Shown here: positions 11,945 through 22,605 of the stretch, one piece after another | Numbering within the stretch: the stretch's first letter is position 1 | Layout of the letters: every line of letters begins with the position of its first letter | DNA from: Hypericum androsaemum | Lineage: Eukaryota; Streptophyta; Magnoliopsida; Malpighiales; Hypericaceae | Length of the DNA: 64,000 bases | Reading direction: 5' to 3' | Assembly (NCBI GenBank): GCA_963995505.1 | Contig: OZ023182.1 | Span: 4,704,707-4,768,706 of the forward strand | Translations under genes and position numbers: made by a program | The notes under the pieces: generated by a model | Told to the model about the DNA's origin: nothing | What the model saw: only the letters and a program-made list of their open reading frames with translations | Database searches by the model: none

Positions 11945-12190
11945 CTGTGTTCTTAAAAAAAAAAAAAAAGCCTGATATGGATGTTCGTACCAGATGGCCG
12001 CGCAGGAAGTTGTCCGGATGGAGGTTCGCCAATGTGTCATGCTCCTCTAGAGCTCACAACTTAAGTTTACGCAGGTTGATGGAAACCGAAGATTCAGCCT
12101 TTGAGTTAATGTCTTTCACCAAGTACATTTATAGCTGCTCAGCTTGGAAAGTAGCAACATGCTGCATTAATTGATAAGAGGAAACATTGT
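11945..12190. other. Spacer between LINE remnant and helicase 3' end
   Basis: The stretch begins with a 15-bp A-run (about 11956). No gene was recognised. A 75-codon open frame (11947-12174, +) has no domain. Confidence 0.35.
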
Positions 12191-12375
12191 GATGATGGCT
12201 ATTCGACCTCCTTTCCGTTCTCATCCTCATTATCATCAGATCATTGAAGTCTGATGCTTAGAGGTTTTCTTCTTTTCCTTTGTGAATTCAGGGGCTTTCG
12301 TTTTCGTTTCTTAGCACCTTCAGCTTGTCGACAGATGGTGTTCGCAATGGAGGCTTGAATCTGTCCAAAAGGTTC

Positions 12376-12548
12376 CTAAGATTAAAATCATCGAGAAATA
12401 AACCAGGAATTATTCATAATATCTGCAAATTACAGCGAGGTTTCACCAAAAATGGGAGACTTCACATAAAACTCACATAAAGTGGGATCAACCAATTGCT
12501 CACATAAACATATATACTGAATTACGAGTGAAAAGTTGAAGCTCTCAC
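12376..12548 (-). other. Candidate intron in the helicase 3' UTR
   Basis: On the minus strand a donor AAGCAG|GTGAGAG lies at 12549/12548, and a pyrimidine-rich acceptor TTTTAATCTTAG|GAACC lies at 12376/12375. Both are downstream of the helicase stop at 12712. If used, it would be a 3' UTR intron whose junction is about 163 nt past the stop. Confidence 0.45.
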
Positions 12549-12711
12549 CTGCTTGTTACAAGAGATATCTTCGTCATAGAAAGCAAATTCATAGAGCAGA
12601 TGTTCGTACAAAATGGTCAAGTGACAAGACATCAAATTGACACTACTCCGAACATCAAAAAACATACCCAATTGGAGTGGTCGTCCTAACTACCAAAAAC
12701 TGTATCTAGTC

Positions 12712-15660
12712 TTAGAATTTAAACCGGTGCTTACTGGTTGCACGCCCCTTTCCCAGTGGCACTTTCTTCGACGTAGCATCTTCGACATCCTTCAACTGGT
12801 AATAATGCGGGGCTATTTCAACCAGCCACTCTGGCTTGATTTCAGTAACATGTCTCATGTACTCTTTGGTAGTCAGAACCAACTCATGATAAATAACCCA
12901 CCGGGAGAGTACCTGGGACAAACCAGCACTCGGATGTATGTGAACAATCTGCGAGTGTTTCACGGTTCTGTAAGATCCATACTTCTGTAATTTAGCAGAA
13001 TGAGGGAAAAACCCAGATGTTATGCACTTCTTTATTCCATCCAAATCATTATGATTTTGAATTAATTCAATTTCAACTCTCTCCAGAAGATCCTCCAATT
13101 GATCCCTTATGTCTCTGGCGCGTCTCATACTCCTAACCTGGATATAGTTTTCATAGCACCACTGCGTCGAGTAATTTGTCTCCTTCCATGAATTGTATAC
13201 ATTGAGCAAATCGATATGGTCCCCCACATTCCCAGCATGGAAATTCAACCTTGCGTTATCAGCATGAACTTGTTTGTCCTTTGGCCGATAGAAGATTGAA
13301 TTCCCAACGGATAACATGGCAGCAATAGAAATGATCTCATCTGAACACTTGTACTTATCAGATGCGACAATCATTTTGGACAACATAGGCTCCAGCGGAA
13401 ATTCTGCCATCCTTCTACCCACTTTAGTCAGCTCACCAAGTTCATCTAGGGCACCCAAGGCAAAAAGCAGTTCTAGAGCTTTTACTAATGCCTCAGTTGG
13501 CGGAAGGTCCATGAAGTCAAAATTAAGAACGTCATGGATCCCAAGACTTTTCAAACTGAGAACAACATTGGCCAGATTAGTCCTTTGTATTTCAGGGACT
13601 GTGTTATCATCCAAGTCATTCTGATAGCTATAAGCCGTGTACAATCTGAAGCACTTTCCAGGACCTGTCCGTCCAGAACGTCCCGCACGTTGCATTGCCG
13701 ATGCTTTTGATATGGGAGTAACTTGCAGAGATTCCATGCCAGTTTTAGGGTTGTATGACTTCATCTTAACAAAACCAGGATCAATCACGTACTTGATCCC
13801 ATCAATTGTCAATGAAGTTTCTGCAATATTTGTTGCAAGTACAACTTTCCTGGCCCCTTCCGGCGTGGGCTCAAAAATCTTAGCCTCAAGTTCAGTTGGT
13901 AAGTTGGCATAGATGGGGCAGATAATCAATTCTGCTACTTTCGACCCCAAACCTCTTGTCCTATGCTTCAATATGTCCTCAGCCGTCTCAATTTCCTCCT
14001 GGCCGGTAAGGAACACTAGAATGTCTCCAGGTTCTTGAGTCACATGTATTTGGAGCACAGTCACAACTGCAGCGTCCACATAATCAGCTTCTGGAGCTCT
14101 TGTGTGATGAATCTCCACAGGAAATCTTCTGCCAGGAATTTTGAAAATCGGTGCGCCGTCGAAGTAATCACTGAATTTTTCAGCATCAAGTGTGGCACTT
14201 GAGATGAGCAACTTTAGATCTGGCCGAGACCGAGCTATATCCTTCAACAATCCAAAAAGTACATCCGTTGATAAAGTTCTTTCATGTGCCTCGTCAACCA
14301 TCACAACGTTGTAGCTTGCCAAATCTGGTTCACCCAGAAATTCTCGTAGAAGCATTCCGTCAGTCATGTACTTCAAAATAGTCAGCTCTGATGTGCAGTC
14401 TTCAAACCTAATAGAGTAGCCAACCTCATGGCCAAGCTTGACCCCCAATTCCTGTGAAACACGAGCTGCGACGCTTATAGCAGCAACCCGTCGTGGCTGA
14501 GTACAGCCAATCTTCCCGCGTTTAGTATAACCAGCTTCATGGAGATATTGAGGAATCTGAGTTGTCTTGCCAGAACCAGTTTCACCAACAATGACGAGAA
14601 TCTGATGATCCTCGATAGCTTTGAGTAGTTGGTCTCGATAGCCATAGATGGGCAGCGTTTTCCTATTTGCCTTGAGTTTCTCCAGAGCTGACTTTGGCTC
14701 TAATTCCTTAGATGGCAGCTCCCCATCAAGCTTATCGCCATCCATGACCGACGACTTGATAAAGTCGATCTGGTCCTCAAACGAATACTGGTAGTCATCA
14801 GACATTCGCTTCTTATTTTTCGAGCCAAACTTAAGTGTGGCTTTCCCAATTTGATAATCTTCCCATGTGTTCATCTTGTCTGAAACACCGGGATCCCTGT
14901 AACGCTGCATAGCCACAGAAAACCTTTTATCTTGATTGACCCCCCCTCCATCCCGATCATCATAGGCATCTGGCATTCTGTACACATCAGTGTCTTCTGA
15001 ACTATTCTTCTCCGCAAGCTCATATATCTGTCTCTTGAATCTCATTTCACGAATTTCAGCTTCACTAAGCTTCATCCCATCGAATAGATACCGCCCATCT
15101 TCTATATCACCCCTCAGTTCTTCCAACTTCTTCTGCTCTCTTTTCTTCAAATATTCTCTTCTCGATACTTTCCTCAGTGAATGAATCTTGTCATTCTCCA
15201 AAGCATTGTCCCTTCGTAGTGCCTCTTCGCTCCTCGCTTTATTACCCTCAACCCTCCTACCATCTTCTTCTTCATCCTCAATCTTATTCCTGAACCGTTT
15301 CTTCTTCCCATCGCCTCTTTTAGGCTCGGGATGGGCTCTATCTGTGTCATCGTCGTCGTGGTCAGCATCCAAAAGAGAATAAGTTCTGTGCTTTTTTGCG
15401 AGCATTGCAGCTTCTCGCTCTTGCTTCTGGTAAAGATTCACGGATTCCTTCCTCGGAACACGCGAGAACAACTCTTCGGCAAAGGATCGAGTCTCGGCAG
15501 ACAAACAGAACCCCAATTCTTGCAGCTTTCCCATAAGGTCAGCTGGCGAATTCAATTTCTTAGACAGTCCGATGACATATTGAACAACGGTCGCGTGAGA
15601 GTATCCTGGAAACGACATAAGCTTGTCCGAGACCCATACCTTGAGATCGGCGTCGCCCAT
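12712..15660 (-). CDS. ESP3: PRP2/DHX16-type DEAH-box RNA helicase, 982 aa, intronless coding region
   Basis: A single open frame carries all DEAH/RHA helicase motifs: motif [11 protein letters not shown] (residues 359-368), Ia TQPRRVAA (388-395), II DEAH (456-459), III SAT (488-490), [12 protein letters not shown] and [11 protein letters not shown], and [12 protein letters not shown] (657-666). The HA2 and OB-fold regions follow, ending with a basic tail. The 340 N-terminal residues are charged and include [20 protein letters not shown], the arrangement of plant and animal PRP2/DHX16 proteins. These act in the activated spliceosome, remodelling it before the first catalytic step. Length (about 1000 aa) fits the family. 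The symbol is that of the Arabidopsis PRP2-like gene and is assigned by family resemblance only. The start [15 protein letters not shown] matches the expected N-terminus. No lesion is visible. Confidence 0.93.
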   Translation of the reverse strand: MGDADLKVWVSDKLMSFPGYSHATVVQYVIGLSKKLNSPADLMGKLQELGFCLSAETRSFAEELFSRVPRKESVNLYQKQEREAAMLAKKHRTYSLLDADHDDDDTDRAHPEPKRGDGKKKRFRNKIEDEEEDGRRVEGNKARSEEALRRDNALENDKIHSLRKVSRREYLKKREQKKLEELRGDIEDGRYLFDGMKLSEAEIREMRFKRQIYELAEKNSSEDTDVYRMPDAYDDRDGGGVNQDKRFSVAMQRYRDPGVSDKMNTWEDYQIGKATLKFGSKNKKRMSDDYQYSFEDQIDFIKSSVMDGDKLDGELPSKELEPKSALEKLKANRKTLPIYGYRDQLLKAIEDHQILVIVGETGSGKTTQIPQYLHEAGYTKRGKIGCTQPRRVAAISVAARVSQELGVKLGHEVGYSIRFEDCTSELTILKYMTDGMLLREFLGEPDLASYNVVMVDEAHERTLSTDVLFGLLKDIARSRPDLKLLISSATLDAEKFSDYFDGAPIFKIPGRRFPVEIHHTRAPEADYVDAAVVTVLQIHVTQEPGDILVFLTGQEEIETAEDILKHRTRGLGSKVAELIICPIYANLPTELEAKIFEPTPEGARKVVLATNIAETSLTIDGIKYVIDPGFVKMKSYNPKTGMESLQVTPISKASAMQRAGRSGRTGPGKCFRLYTAYSYQNDLDDNTVPEIQRTNLANVVLSLKSLGIHDVLNFDFMDLPPTEALVKALELLFALGALDELGELTKVGRRMAEFPLEPMLSKMIVASDKYKCSDEIISIAAMLSVGNSIFYRPKDKQVHADNARLNFHAGNVGDHIDLLNVYNSWKETNYSTQWCYENYIQVRSMRRARDIRDQLEDLLERVEIELIQNHNDLDGIKKCITSGFFPHSAKLQKYGSYRTVKHSQIVHIHPSAGLSQVLSRWVIYHELVLTTKEYMRHVTEIKPEWLVEIAPHYYQLKDVEDATSKKVPLGKGRATSKHRFKF

Positions 15661-16437
15661 TCTCGCGTCTTGGGAGGAAAGGCCCTAGGAGTTAAGTGTG
15701 CGCTGCCTGCAGATGGAGAAAAAAAGCAATTGGTGATGTCCTCCAATTCTGGCAGCTTACGTGTTATTGTAGTATAGGTTTTTTTTTTTTGTGAATTGTG
15801 GGTGTTATTCTATTACCCTGGCAATCCTTATATAGAGATAGATCGAGAATTCTAAATCTGGTCGTATTGGGAATTGCTTGTCTATTTCCTATAAGAAAAT
15901 TTATTTAGGAAATAATTTCTTTAAACTAGGTCATTATGATATATTGATTTTGTTTTCATTACTAATTATCCTACTCATTTAAAATTATAAATTTCACAAA
16001 TCCACTTTTTAACATACTAATTCACTATTTGACATTTACTTGTAAGGACCATTACAAAATTTCCCCGTCAAATGTATGTATATAGATAGATACATAGAAT
16101 CTTGGTTAATGTAGCAATAGTAAATATAGTAAGTCCTGCTAAATGTAAAAAATATCATTAAAATAGTCATTTCTAAATATGGTTTGATAGTGCTGCTCGA
16201 CCCAAAAAGCATAGATTAGAAAAACATATGGTTCCTTCTTTAGGATTGTTATGGGGGCATCAGGAGAGCGGCTAATATATAAGCAAGTGAAGGTGGTGGA
16301 GGTGGATGTTTAATGTTTATGGCTTTGGTCTTAAAACCAAAAAGAACGGAAAAGAAAAGAAGAGGAGCAAGGGGTTGACGGGTAGGGAGGTTTTTTCATG
16401 TCTTTCGTGCTGATATATATTAATGGCAGTTGTTTCT
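15661..16437. other. Helicase 5' flank and AT-rich spacer
   Basis: This stretch should contain the helicase 5' UTR and promoter (reading leftward) followed by AT-rich spacer. I cannot place a TATA box with confidence, and I see no other gene. Confidence 0.4.
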
Positions 16438-16965
16438 TAAGTCAAATTCAGCATTATCTAACAATCATGATCGTGTTCAACACATTGGCTTCCAGAGTCA
16501 GAGCAAGACCAACATGATAGGAGACATAAGCAGGAGCCATCAAGAAAATAATCCACAAAAGAGACAAGGAAGACAACAGTGTGCAAGGAAAGCGTAAAGT
16601 GTGCACCTATGTACAATAAAGTAAAGCAATTGCAAGACTGCAAATTCTATGAAGTCTAAAAGACACCAAGGGTGTCTCTGCATACCAGAATGACAAAAGC
16701 ATGTAATACTGACAGTTTCTCCCTTCCTCATCAAAATCTCGTGTACAGATCTTTTCAGAATTCGGCGAAAAGAAAACAAAGAAGATTGTGGCATCTTTAC
16801 ATTACTGAAGGCGTATACAACAGAAAGTTCTCCAAGCCTAAACCTCAGTCCATCCACTACTCAATTCAAAAGATTGTGTAAGCCCAAACCTGTAGTTCAC
16901 CAAATCCAACTTCTTCTTACAAATAGGGCACGAGTACACCATAAGAAATCCTTTCTTCGGGAGGA

Positions 16966-17701
16966 CTGCCTGCCCATATCATGTATCCTATTCCAAGTAG
17001 TTCCTACCTAAAGAAATAAGTTTTGGGCACTCCAATTTTCACATCAATCGAAAGGCACCAACTTTTCAAATTATTGAGGTTGACTCAATCCTTCGTGCCC
17101 TTCAGAAACCACGTATGCTGTCTTCCCAACCACGTATCCTTCGTGCCCTTCAACGTCATCTACATATTATTATTACAACTCTCTTTACGTGACATAAATT
17201 ATGGAAATTTGAAGAAAAGTTACTGAGAAAATTAAATATCATTCAACAATATCAATCTTATTTGATATGAACCATTAATGTTCATCTCTTTCTTAATCTA
17301 ACCAACTAATTCACAATGGTCAGCCAAACACAGTCCTTAGGGTTGGTTCCCTTGTTACCTTTGCCTTCCAACCCCTCTCAAAATTAGCCACCGGTGCTCA
17401 CCCGTATCTGATCCCCCTCCACCCCCAGTCGCTACAACTACTTCTTTAAGAGGCCTCGTCGAAAAGAATATCGATTAGAAGCCATACCCAATCTGAAAAT
17501 CAACCACCTAACCGGCACAGATCTAAGCCTGAAAACCGCTGATAAGAGCATAAAAAAGCTTTTGGAAAAACTGTGAATCATCTAAGGGTAAATTAACACA
17601 CCTAAATGCTCCAACACAATCGACACTTTTCACTACTTGCAATGTGCTTCAATGTCCAACAAAACTACTTGCGCAGAAGCTTGCAGACCGCGACCTGATC
17701 C
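16966..17701. other. Intron sequence left of the Copia insertion
   Basis: No exon was recognised on either strand. The sequence is AT-rich with occasional GC-richer patches and fits intron DNA of the disrupted Glu-rich gene. Confidence 0.35.
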
Positions 17702-17985
17702 TGTTGGGATGGCGAGAAATAGGAAAGACTTATTTCCTATTCCTATTCCTATTCTGACTAGATTCTGGACTCCTAATTAGACCTAGATAGGTTACTTGTA
17801 CACCAAGGGTTTGTCTCTATATAAAGACATGTTACCCTAAGGTTTTGTATAGCTTTGTGGCTCGGAAACTCATCAACAAAAGTTCTCCTTTCTCACCGTG
17901 GACGTAGGCATTAGGCCGAACCACGTAATTCTCTTGTTCCGTGTTCTTTGTGCGATCTTGTTCTCTAGTTGCTGAATTCCTAACA
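17702..17985 (+). repeat. 5' LTR of the gag-only Copia
   Basis: 284 bp, beginning TGTTGGGATGG and ending CCTAACA. A TATA-like CTATATAAAGAC lies near 17817-17828, so transcription likely starts shortly after it. Confidence 0.93.
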
Positions 17986-17986
17986 A

Positions 17987-17999
17987 TTGGTATCAGAGC
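17987..17999 (+). promoter_or_regulatory. Primer-binding site (initiator tRNA-Met type)
   Basis: TTGGTATCAGAGC follows the 5' LTR by one base. It is the usual plant Copia site complementary to the 3' end of initiator tRNA-Met. Confidence 0.9.
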
Positions 18000-18011
18000 T
18001 TGGGTTGGAGG

Positions 18012-19016
18012 ATGACGGACGGCGCGAAGTTTGCTCTTGTGAAGTTCGATGGTTCTTCGAATTTTGGGTTATGGCAAAGGCGTGTCAAGGATCTCCTCGT
18101 GCAACAAGGGATGGTCATCGCGCTCTCGGAGAAGAAGCCCGAGAAGATGGAGGAGCAAGAGTGGAAGGAGATGGGGGCCAAGGCGGTGGCGACAATTCGC
18201 TTGTGCTTGGCGGATGATGTGATGTATCACGTCATGGATGAGGAGTCACCAGCTGAGGTATGGAAGAAATTGGAGGCAAGGTATATGTCTAAGTCTTTGT
18301 CGAATAAGCTTTATCTTAAGCAAAGATTGTACGGGCTCAAGATGAAGGAGGGCTTGGATTTGAGCCAACACATTAATGGTTTCAGTCAACTTGTGAGCGA
18401 CTTGAGAAAGGTTAATGTGAAGTTCGAGGAAGAAGACAAGGCATTGTTGCTGCTGAATTCTTTACCTGGCTCCTACGAAAATTTGGTTACAACTTTAACT
18501 TGGGGGAAGGAGTCCCTGGTGTTGGAAGATATCACAAGTGCTCTGCTAGGGTTTCATCAAAGAAGGAAAATTGACGATGAACAAGTGGAAGGGCTAGTTG
18601 TGAGGGGTAGCCATGGTGATCGTAGTGGGGCAAAAGATAGGAAGGGATCCAAGTCGTGGTCAAGGAGGTTCAAGGGAAATTGCTTCGAGTGCGGAGAAAA
18701 AGGGCACGTGAAGAAGGATTGTCCAAGAAGAACTCGGGATCGTGAGGAAAAAGGATCAGGTTCCGTGAATGTGGCCTCACATTCGGACGGGTCAGATGGT
18801 GATCTTCTTTCTATTTTGTCAAGTCCAAAGCATTCTGTTTCCTGGATTTTGGATAGCGCTTGCTCTTTCCACATGACGCCCAAGAGAGGGTGGTTCGACA
18901 CCTACAAGTTCATTGATTCAGGTATGGTGACTATGGGTGATGGTTCTACTTGTAGAATTGCTGGCATAGGTGATATCCGAATTAAGATGTGGGATGGTGT
19001 TGAGAGAAAATTGTGA
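18012..19016 (+). CDS. Copia gag with zinc knuckle and start of protease
   Basis: The frame starts at ATG 18012 (MTDGAKFALVKFDGSSNFGL) and runs 334 codons. It shows the Copia gag core (WQRRVKDLLVQQG, an EVWKKLEARYMSKSL stretch and LLLLNSLPGSYENLV), a basic linker, a CCHC knuckle CFECGEKGHVKKDC, and then a protease-like WILDSACSFHMTP, where Ala stands in place of the usual Gly after Asp-Ser. The frame stops at TGA (19014-19016) inside the region that normally continues into protease. It would package RNA and form particles; protease activity is doubtful. Confidence 0.85.
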   Translation: MTDGAKFALVKFDGSSNFGLWQRRVKDLLVQQGMVIALSEKKPEKMEEQEWKEMGAKAVATIRLCLADDVMYHVMDEESPAEVWKKLEARYMSKSLSNKLYLKQRLYGLKMKEGLDLSQHINGFSQLVSDLRKVNVKFEEEDKALLLLNSLPGSYENLVTTLTWGKESLVLEDITSALLGFHQRRKIDDEQVEGLVVRGSHGDRSGAKDRKGSKSWSRRFKGNCFECGEKGHVKKDCPRRTRDREEKGSGSVNVASHSDGSDGDLLSILSSPKHSVSWILDSACSFHMTPKRGWFDTYKFIDSGMVTMGDGSTCRIAGIGDIRIKMWDGVERKL

Positions 19017-19037
19017 GGGGTTAGGCATGTTCCAAAG

Positions 19038-19706
19038 TTGGAGAGGAATTTGATCTCGTTAGGAGCCTTGGATTATAGTGGGTACAACTATAATGTTGTA
19101 GGCGGGCTAATGGAGGTGGAGAAGGATGCTGTGGTGGTGATGAAGGGTGAAAGGAATGCTAGAAACACCTACAGGTTAGTGGGAAACACGGTTGTAGGTG
19201 GAGTCACCTCGTTGGGTTCTGATAGAGGGGAGAAAAGCTCTTGTGTGATGGAGCAAAAGCTTGACATGAATGGTTTGAGTAGAGTTGAGATTCGCAAAGA
19301 CAAAGTTAGCAAGTTCCTGCTATGGTTGTCTAAAAGGGCGTGCACGTCAAAGGTGTTGGGTAGGTTTTGCATGGGGAATGCGAAGCCGTTGGTAGCACCA
19401 CGGGCGAATCAGGTATCTCACTCAAGGCCGAACGGTGGAGTTCGTGGCATGTCGAGGGTTCTACTTGGTGGAACAAAAGGTTGCCCTTTGTATGCTATGG
19501 CATGTAGCATTGGTATGAGGCAAGAAGGTCCAGCGGAGAAGCAGTTCGAGGTTGCGGAGCATGGGGTTGACCAAAAAATAGAGAGCGCATCTATTGGTCA
19601 CAAGTTTGCTTCAGCAGGTGGACTTGCTAGTTGGAGTTCGATGGAGGTTGGAGAGAATAGGCCAAGCAAGCTCAGAAGCTCGAGCTTGGGGGCTGGCTCC
19701 AAGTGA
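19038..19706 (+). pseudogene. Remnant downstream of gag in the gag-only Copia
   Basis: Reading resumes just after the gag stop with MERNLISLGALDYSGYNYNV, which resembles the end of Copia protease/pre-integrase. It then runs into 200 codons with no integrase or polymerase motif. It looks like the junction of a large internal deletion plus unrelated or decayed sequence. Confidence 0.55.
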
Positions 19707-19908
19707 TTGAACAAAAGGTGAAGAGAAAGTTGAGATGGTCTTATTGATGCACTTATCTATGGTCCGAGATGGAGTCGGTGGAGTTGGATTGGTTTTGCAA
19801 GATCTCATGGTTCTTCATGGGGCGGTGTTTTGTCAAGGTGGAGTTTGTTGAAGTTCGGGTGGAGCTTCATGGTTCTTCCACGAGATGATTTCTCGCCAAG
19901 GTGGAGAT

Positions 19909-20192
19909 TGTTGGGATGGTGAGAAATAGGAAAGACTTATTTCCTATTCCTATTCCTATTTTGACTAGATTCTGGACTCCTAATTAGACCTAGATAGGTT
20001 ACTTGTACACCAAGGGTTTGTCTCTATATAAAGACATGTTACCCTAAGATTTTGTATAGCTTTGTGGCTCGGAAACTCATCAATAAAATTTCTCCTTTCT
20101 CACCGTGGACGTAGACATTAGGCCGAACCACGTAATTCTCTTGTTCCGTGTTCTTTGTGCGATCTTGTTCTCTAGTTGCTAAATTCCTAACA
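19909..20192 (+). repeat. 3' LTR of the gag-only Copia
   Basis: 284 bp, same ends as the 5' LTR. It is followed directly by GATCC, the second copy of the target duplication. Confidence 0.93.
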
Positions 20193-21240
20193 GATCCGTT
20201 TAATCTCTCTGCTATACTAGGATCACATCGAAACAAAGATCACTGACGGCCATCACGCATCCCAGTTCATCTAACATTCTCAAAGGAACTCGAAAACTAA
20301 TTCTAAAATTCATTACCTAACTTCATGTTCATGTAGTTGCAATAACTTCATCTATAGAAGCAGGAAAACGAAGTAGAAATAGAATAATTAAGCAAATAGG
20401 GATCAACTTAAAAACAGCTAATCGATGGAAAAAAGATCGGAGAACTAACCATGGAATCTAGAATCTTCTCCTTCATGAGAACCTAACTCATCGTGCTCTT
20501 CTTTGACCTCCTACTCCTTCTCTTCTTCTTCCACTTCAACTTCCACCTCTATCTCTTCAAATTCCTCTTCCTCCTCCACTTTTATCTCTTCGTATTCCTC
20601 TTCTTCCTCCTCCACTTCTATCTCTTCGTATTCTTTCTCCTCATTATCATCCGTCTCATCTTCTCTGCCTCCTCGCCGGTCCGATTACGCGGTCTCCGCG
20701 TTGGAACCAGGGGATCCATTGGTATAGTGGTGTGGCCGTCGCCGGAGCGCCTGGAGACGGAGGTCGGTGGCGGCATTAATAATTCTCTCTTTTAATTTTT
20801 GGGAAAAGTCCACTTAAGTACCCTGTGGTATACCCGATTATCACTTGAGTACCCTGTGGTTTAAAAACGATAGAACCGGTCCAACTTATTTCAATTTTTG
20901 CTCACTTAAGTCTACCCAACCCGGTTCACCCATTTTTGTCAAAACGACGTCGTCTGAGCGCTTACGTGGTAGTGACCGGATTAGTCATTGCTGACGTGGC
21001 AATGGGTAAATTAACATATTAGTACCTAATTTATTTATAAATTTTCAAAAAACCCTTCCCTTCTCCTCCTCTCGTCTTCTTCCCCCCCCCCCCCCCCCTT
21101 CACTCATCTCTCTCCAGAGAAAATTCAACATAAACCCAGAGAAAAACCAAGGAAAGCTCTCTCCTTCTCTTCCGTCTCTCTTACTCTCTGCTTCTCTTCC
21201 GTCTCTCTCGCTCACTCGCTGTACAACAACGAAGACAACG

Positions 21241-21906
21241 ATGACGAGGCAAGCTCAGAGCAAGGCTGTAGGCCGACTGCCCATCCTCCCCATGCCTGGG
21301 GACGAGGAGGAGCCGTTGGAGGAGGAGGTGCTTGTCGAAGGCGAAGGACGTCAGCGATATCGAGGATCTGTTTGGGGCCGTCGAGGAGGGGCTCGGTCTT
21401 CTGGGTGGGCCGAGGCGGCCGCTCCTGGGAAGAAGGAGGAGGAAATTAATTGCAAGAGGACTAACGATATCGAGTCCAAGTTCAGTTTCTGGGTTGGAGA
21501 GATAAGGGAGGAAGGGGAGAGAGAAGTTACCTTGTCCCAAGAGGAGACGAGGAGGTGGTCACTGTGGTTGGAGAAGCGGAGGTTGGAGATTCCGTCCGAC
21601 GGCGGGTTTAGGATATCCCTTCTTGACCCGTGCGGCGGCGAGGTAGGGGGAATGAGAAGGGAAGTCGTGGTGAGGGAGGATGGTGAGGGAAGAAGGTTGA
21701 AGAGGAAGATCGTAGAGGAGATGAGATGGACATCGTTTCTGGGTTTTTTATTCCTGTTTTTTTTTTCTCTTTTCTGGTTTTTGTTGGAGATTTTGGGTGA
21801 GTGGGAGAGGTATAATTCTCACTTTGTTAATGTATTTATTATACGTTTTATCACGAGAAAACAAAGTGCACGTTTGGTCCAGTGGTATGATTCTCGCTTT
21901 GGGTGA
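21241..21906 (+). CDS. Hypothetical ORF inside the MULE
   Basis: A 221-codon frame beginning [20 protein letters not shown] follows a CT-rich leader. It is rich in Glu, Arg and Gly, with a hydrophobic run [17 protein letters not shown] near residue 165. It has no domain I recognise, and its last codons read through the tRNA-like sequence. It may be captured host 5' UTR/exon sequence in a frame that is open by chance. Confidence 0.3.
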   Translation: MTRQAQSKAVGRLPILPMPGDEEEPLEEEVLVEGEGRQRYRGSVWGRRGGARSSGWAEAAAPGKKEEEINCKRTNDIESKFSFWVGEIREEGEREVTLSQEETRRWSLWLEKRRLEIPSDGGFRISLLDPCGGEVGGMRREVVVREDGEGRRLKRKIVEEMRWTSFLGFLFLFFFSLFWFLLEILGEWERYNSHFVNVFIIRFITRKQSARLVQWYDSRFG

Positions 21907-21943
21907 GTGCGAGAGGTACCAGGTTGGACTCTCGGCATGCCCC
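21866..21943 (+). pseudogene. tRNA-Pro(UGG)-like pseudogene
   Basis: The sequence TTTGGTCCAGTGGTATGATT, then TCTCGCTTTGGG and GCGAGAGG, matches the D-arm and anticodon arm of plant tRNA-Pro with anticodon TGG. A T-arm-like ACCAGGTTGGACTCTCGG, then CATGCCCC and a T-run follow. The anticodon loop carries four extra bases (GAGT) and the 5' acceptor strand does not pair well with the 3' strand, so it is probably not functional. Confidence 0.65.
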
Positions 21944-22264
21944 CTTTTTATTATTTTTTCTGACTTTTCTGGATGAGAGGAGAACAAAGGATTTTTTTAA
22001 AAAAGTTATAAATATATTAGGTAGTATTTGGTAATTTAACCACCACCACGTCAACATCAAATAATCCGGTCACTACCACGTGGTACTCCACGTAAGCATC
22101 GAGACGACGCGTTTTGACAAAAAAAGGGCGAACCGGATTGGGTAGACTTAAGTGATAAAAATTGGAATAAGTTGGACCAGTTCTATCGATTTTAAACCAC
22201 AGGATACTCAAGTGATAATCGGAAAAACTACAGGGTACTTAAGTGGACTTTTCTCTTAATTTTT

Positions 22265-22605
22265 TTCCTCTTTTCATTTTAGCCAGCCAGCGTGCATCAG
22301 TTTTCAACCTAATACGTTGCGTATAAGGTCCACCGACCAAGGTGCGATTATCCTGGGACCGGATTTGGTTATCAATGGCCCATTTCAGGACGGGCCTCAT
22401 TATCGATGACAAAATCATATATTCAAAAAACAGGGGCAAAATTGACCAAGGAAAAAAAATGACATACACGTCAGAAAATGGTATGTCCGGTAATGAGAAA
22501 ATGGTATGCCGCGTCATAATAAAATGGTATACCGTGTCATGACAAAATGGTATGGCGTACATCTTATGTACTATACCATTTAATTTTTTATTATAAGTAT
22601 TTTTA
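22265..22605. other. Spacer with inverted copies of the minisatellite motif
   Basis: AATGGTATG-type words near 22476-22555 are the reverse complement of the CATACCATT units that follow at 22606-22941. No gene was seen. Confidence 0.55.

Larger units (their letters stand above)
17702..20192 (+). mobile_element. Young non-autonomous (gag-only) Copia LTR retrotransposon
   Basis: Two 284-bp LTRs (TGTTGGGATGG...CCTAACA) flank the element, with a perfect 5-bp target duplication GATCC at 17697-17701 and 20193-20197. A primer-binding site and a gag/protease-type reading frame follow the 5' LTR. Integrase, reverse transcriptase and RNase H are absent: only about 1.9 kb separates the LTRs. A purine tract AAGGTGGAGAT precedes the 3' LTR. 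The LTRs differ at 7 of 284 positions by my count, six of them transitions, so insertion is fairly recent. It must rely on another Copia for polymerase and integrase. Confidence 0.93.
16838..20773 (-). pseudogene. Two-exon Glu-rich/CPxC gene, disrupted, Copia in its intron
   Basis: Not recognised. Minus-strand exon 1 runs to 20450 (CATG|GTTAGT donor) and encodes an acidic, internally repetitive stretch with units such as EEEEYEEIKV, followed by EVKEEHDELGSHEGEDSRFH. The last exon (16965-16838) starts after a GCAG acceptor in matching phase and encodes VLPKKGFLMVYSCPICKKKL, then DLVNYRFGLTQ, ending in TAG. The CPIC...C-poor pattern hints at half a zinc-binding site. Exon 1 has two in-frame stops (TAA near 20665 and TAG near 20512) and no usable ATG in the acidic frame; the ATG at 20773 is in another frame. 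Its intron would be 993 bp without the Copia element at 17702-20192, which lies antisense to the gene. A MULE sits 27 bp upstream of 20773. I infer a dead or dying gene; splicing phase is the main support. Confidence 0.45.
20801..22255. mobile_element. MULE with captured sequence including a tRNA-Pro remnant
   Basis: The left end GGGAAAAGTCCACTTAAGTA and its mirrored right end bound inverted arms of about 220 bp, with matching ACGTGGTAGTGACCGGATTA and CCGGTTCACCC blocks. A perfect 9-bp duplication TTAATTTTT flanks it at 20792-20800 and 22256-22264. The unique interior (about 21050-22010) starts with a CT-rich leader containing a C-run (21084-21099) and a GC-rich open frame. No transposase is present. 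The layout is that of a Pack-MULE, but I could not name the source gene. Confidence 0.87.

Noticed and set aside
13316..13912. Plus-strand open frames inside the helicase gene
   Set aside because: They are antisense to the conserved helicase core and carry no motifs.
20493..20795. Plus-strand Leu/Phe-rich frame of 100 codons
   Set aside because: It is antisense to the acidic GAA/GAG repeat; the minus-strand acidic frame splices in phase to a terminal exon, so I prefer that.
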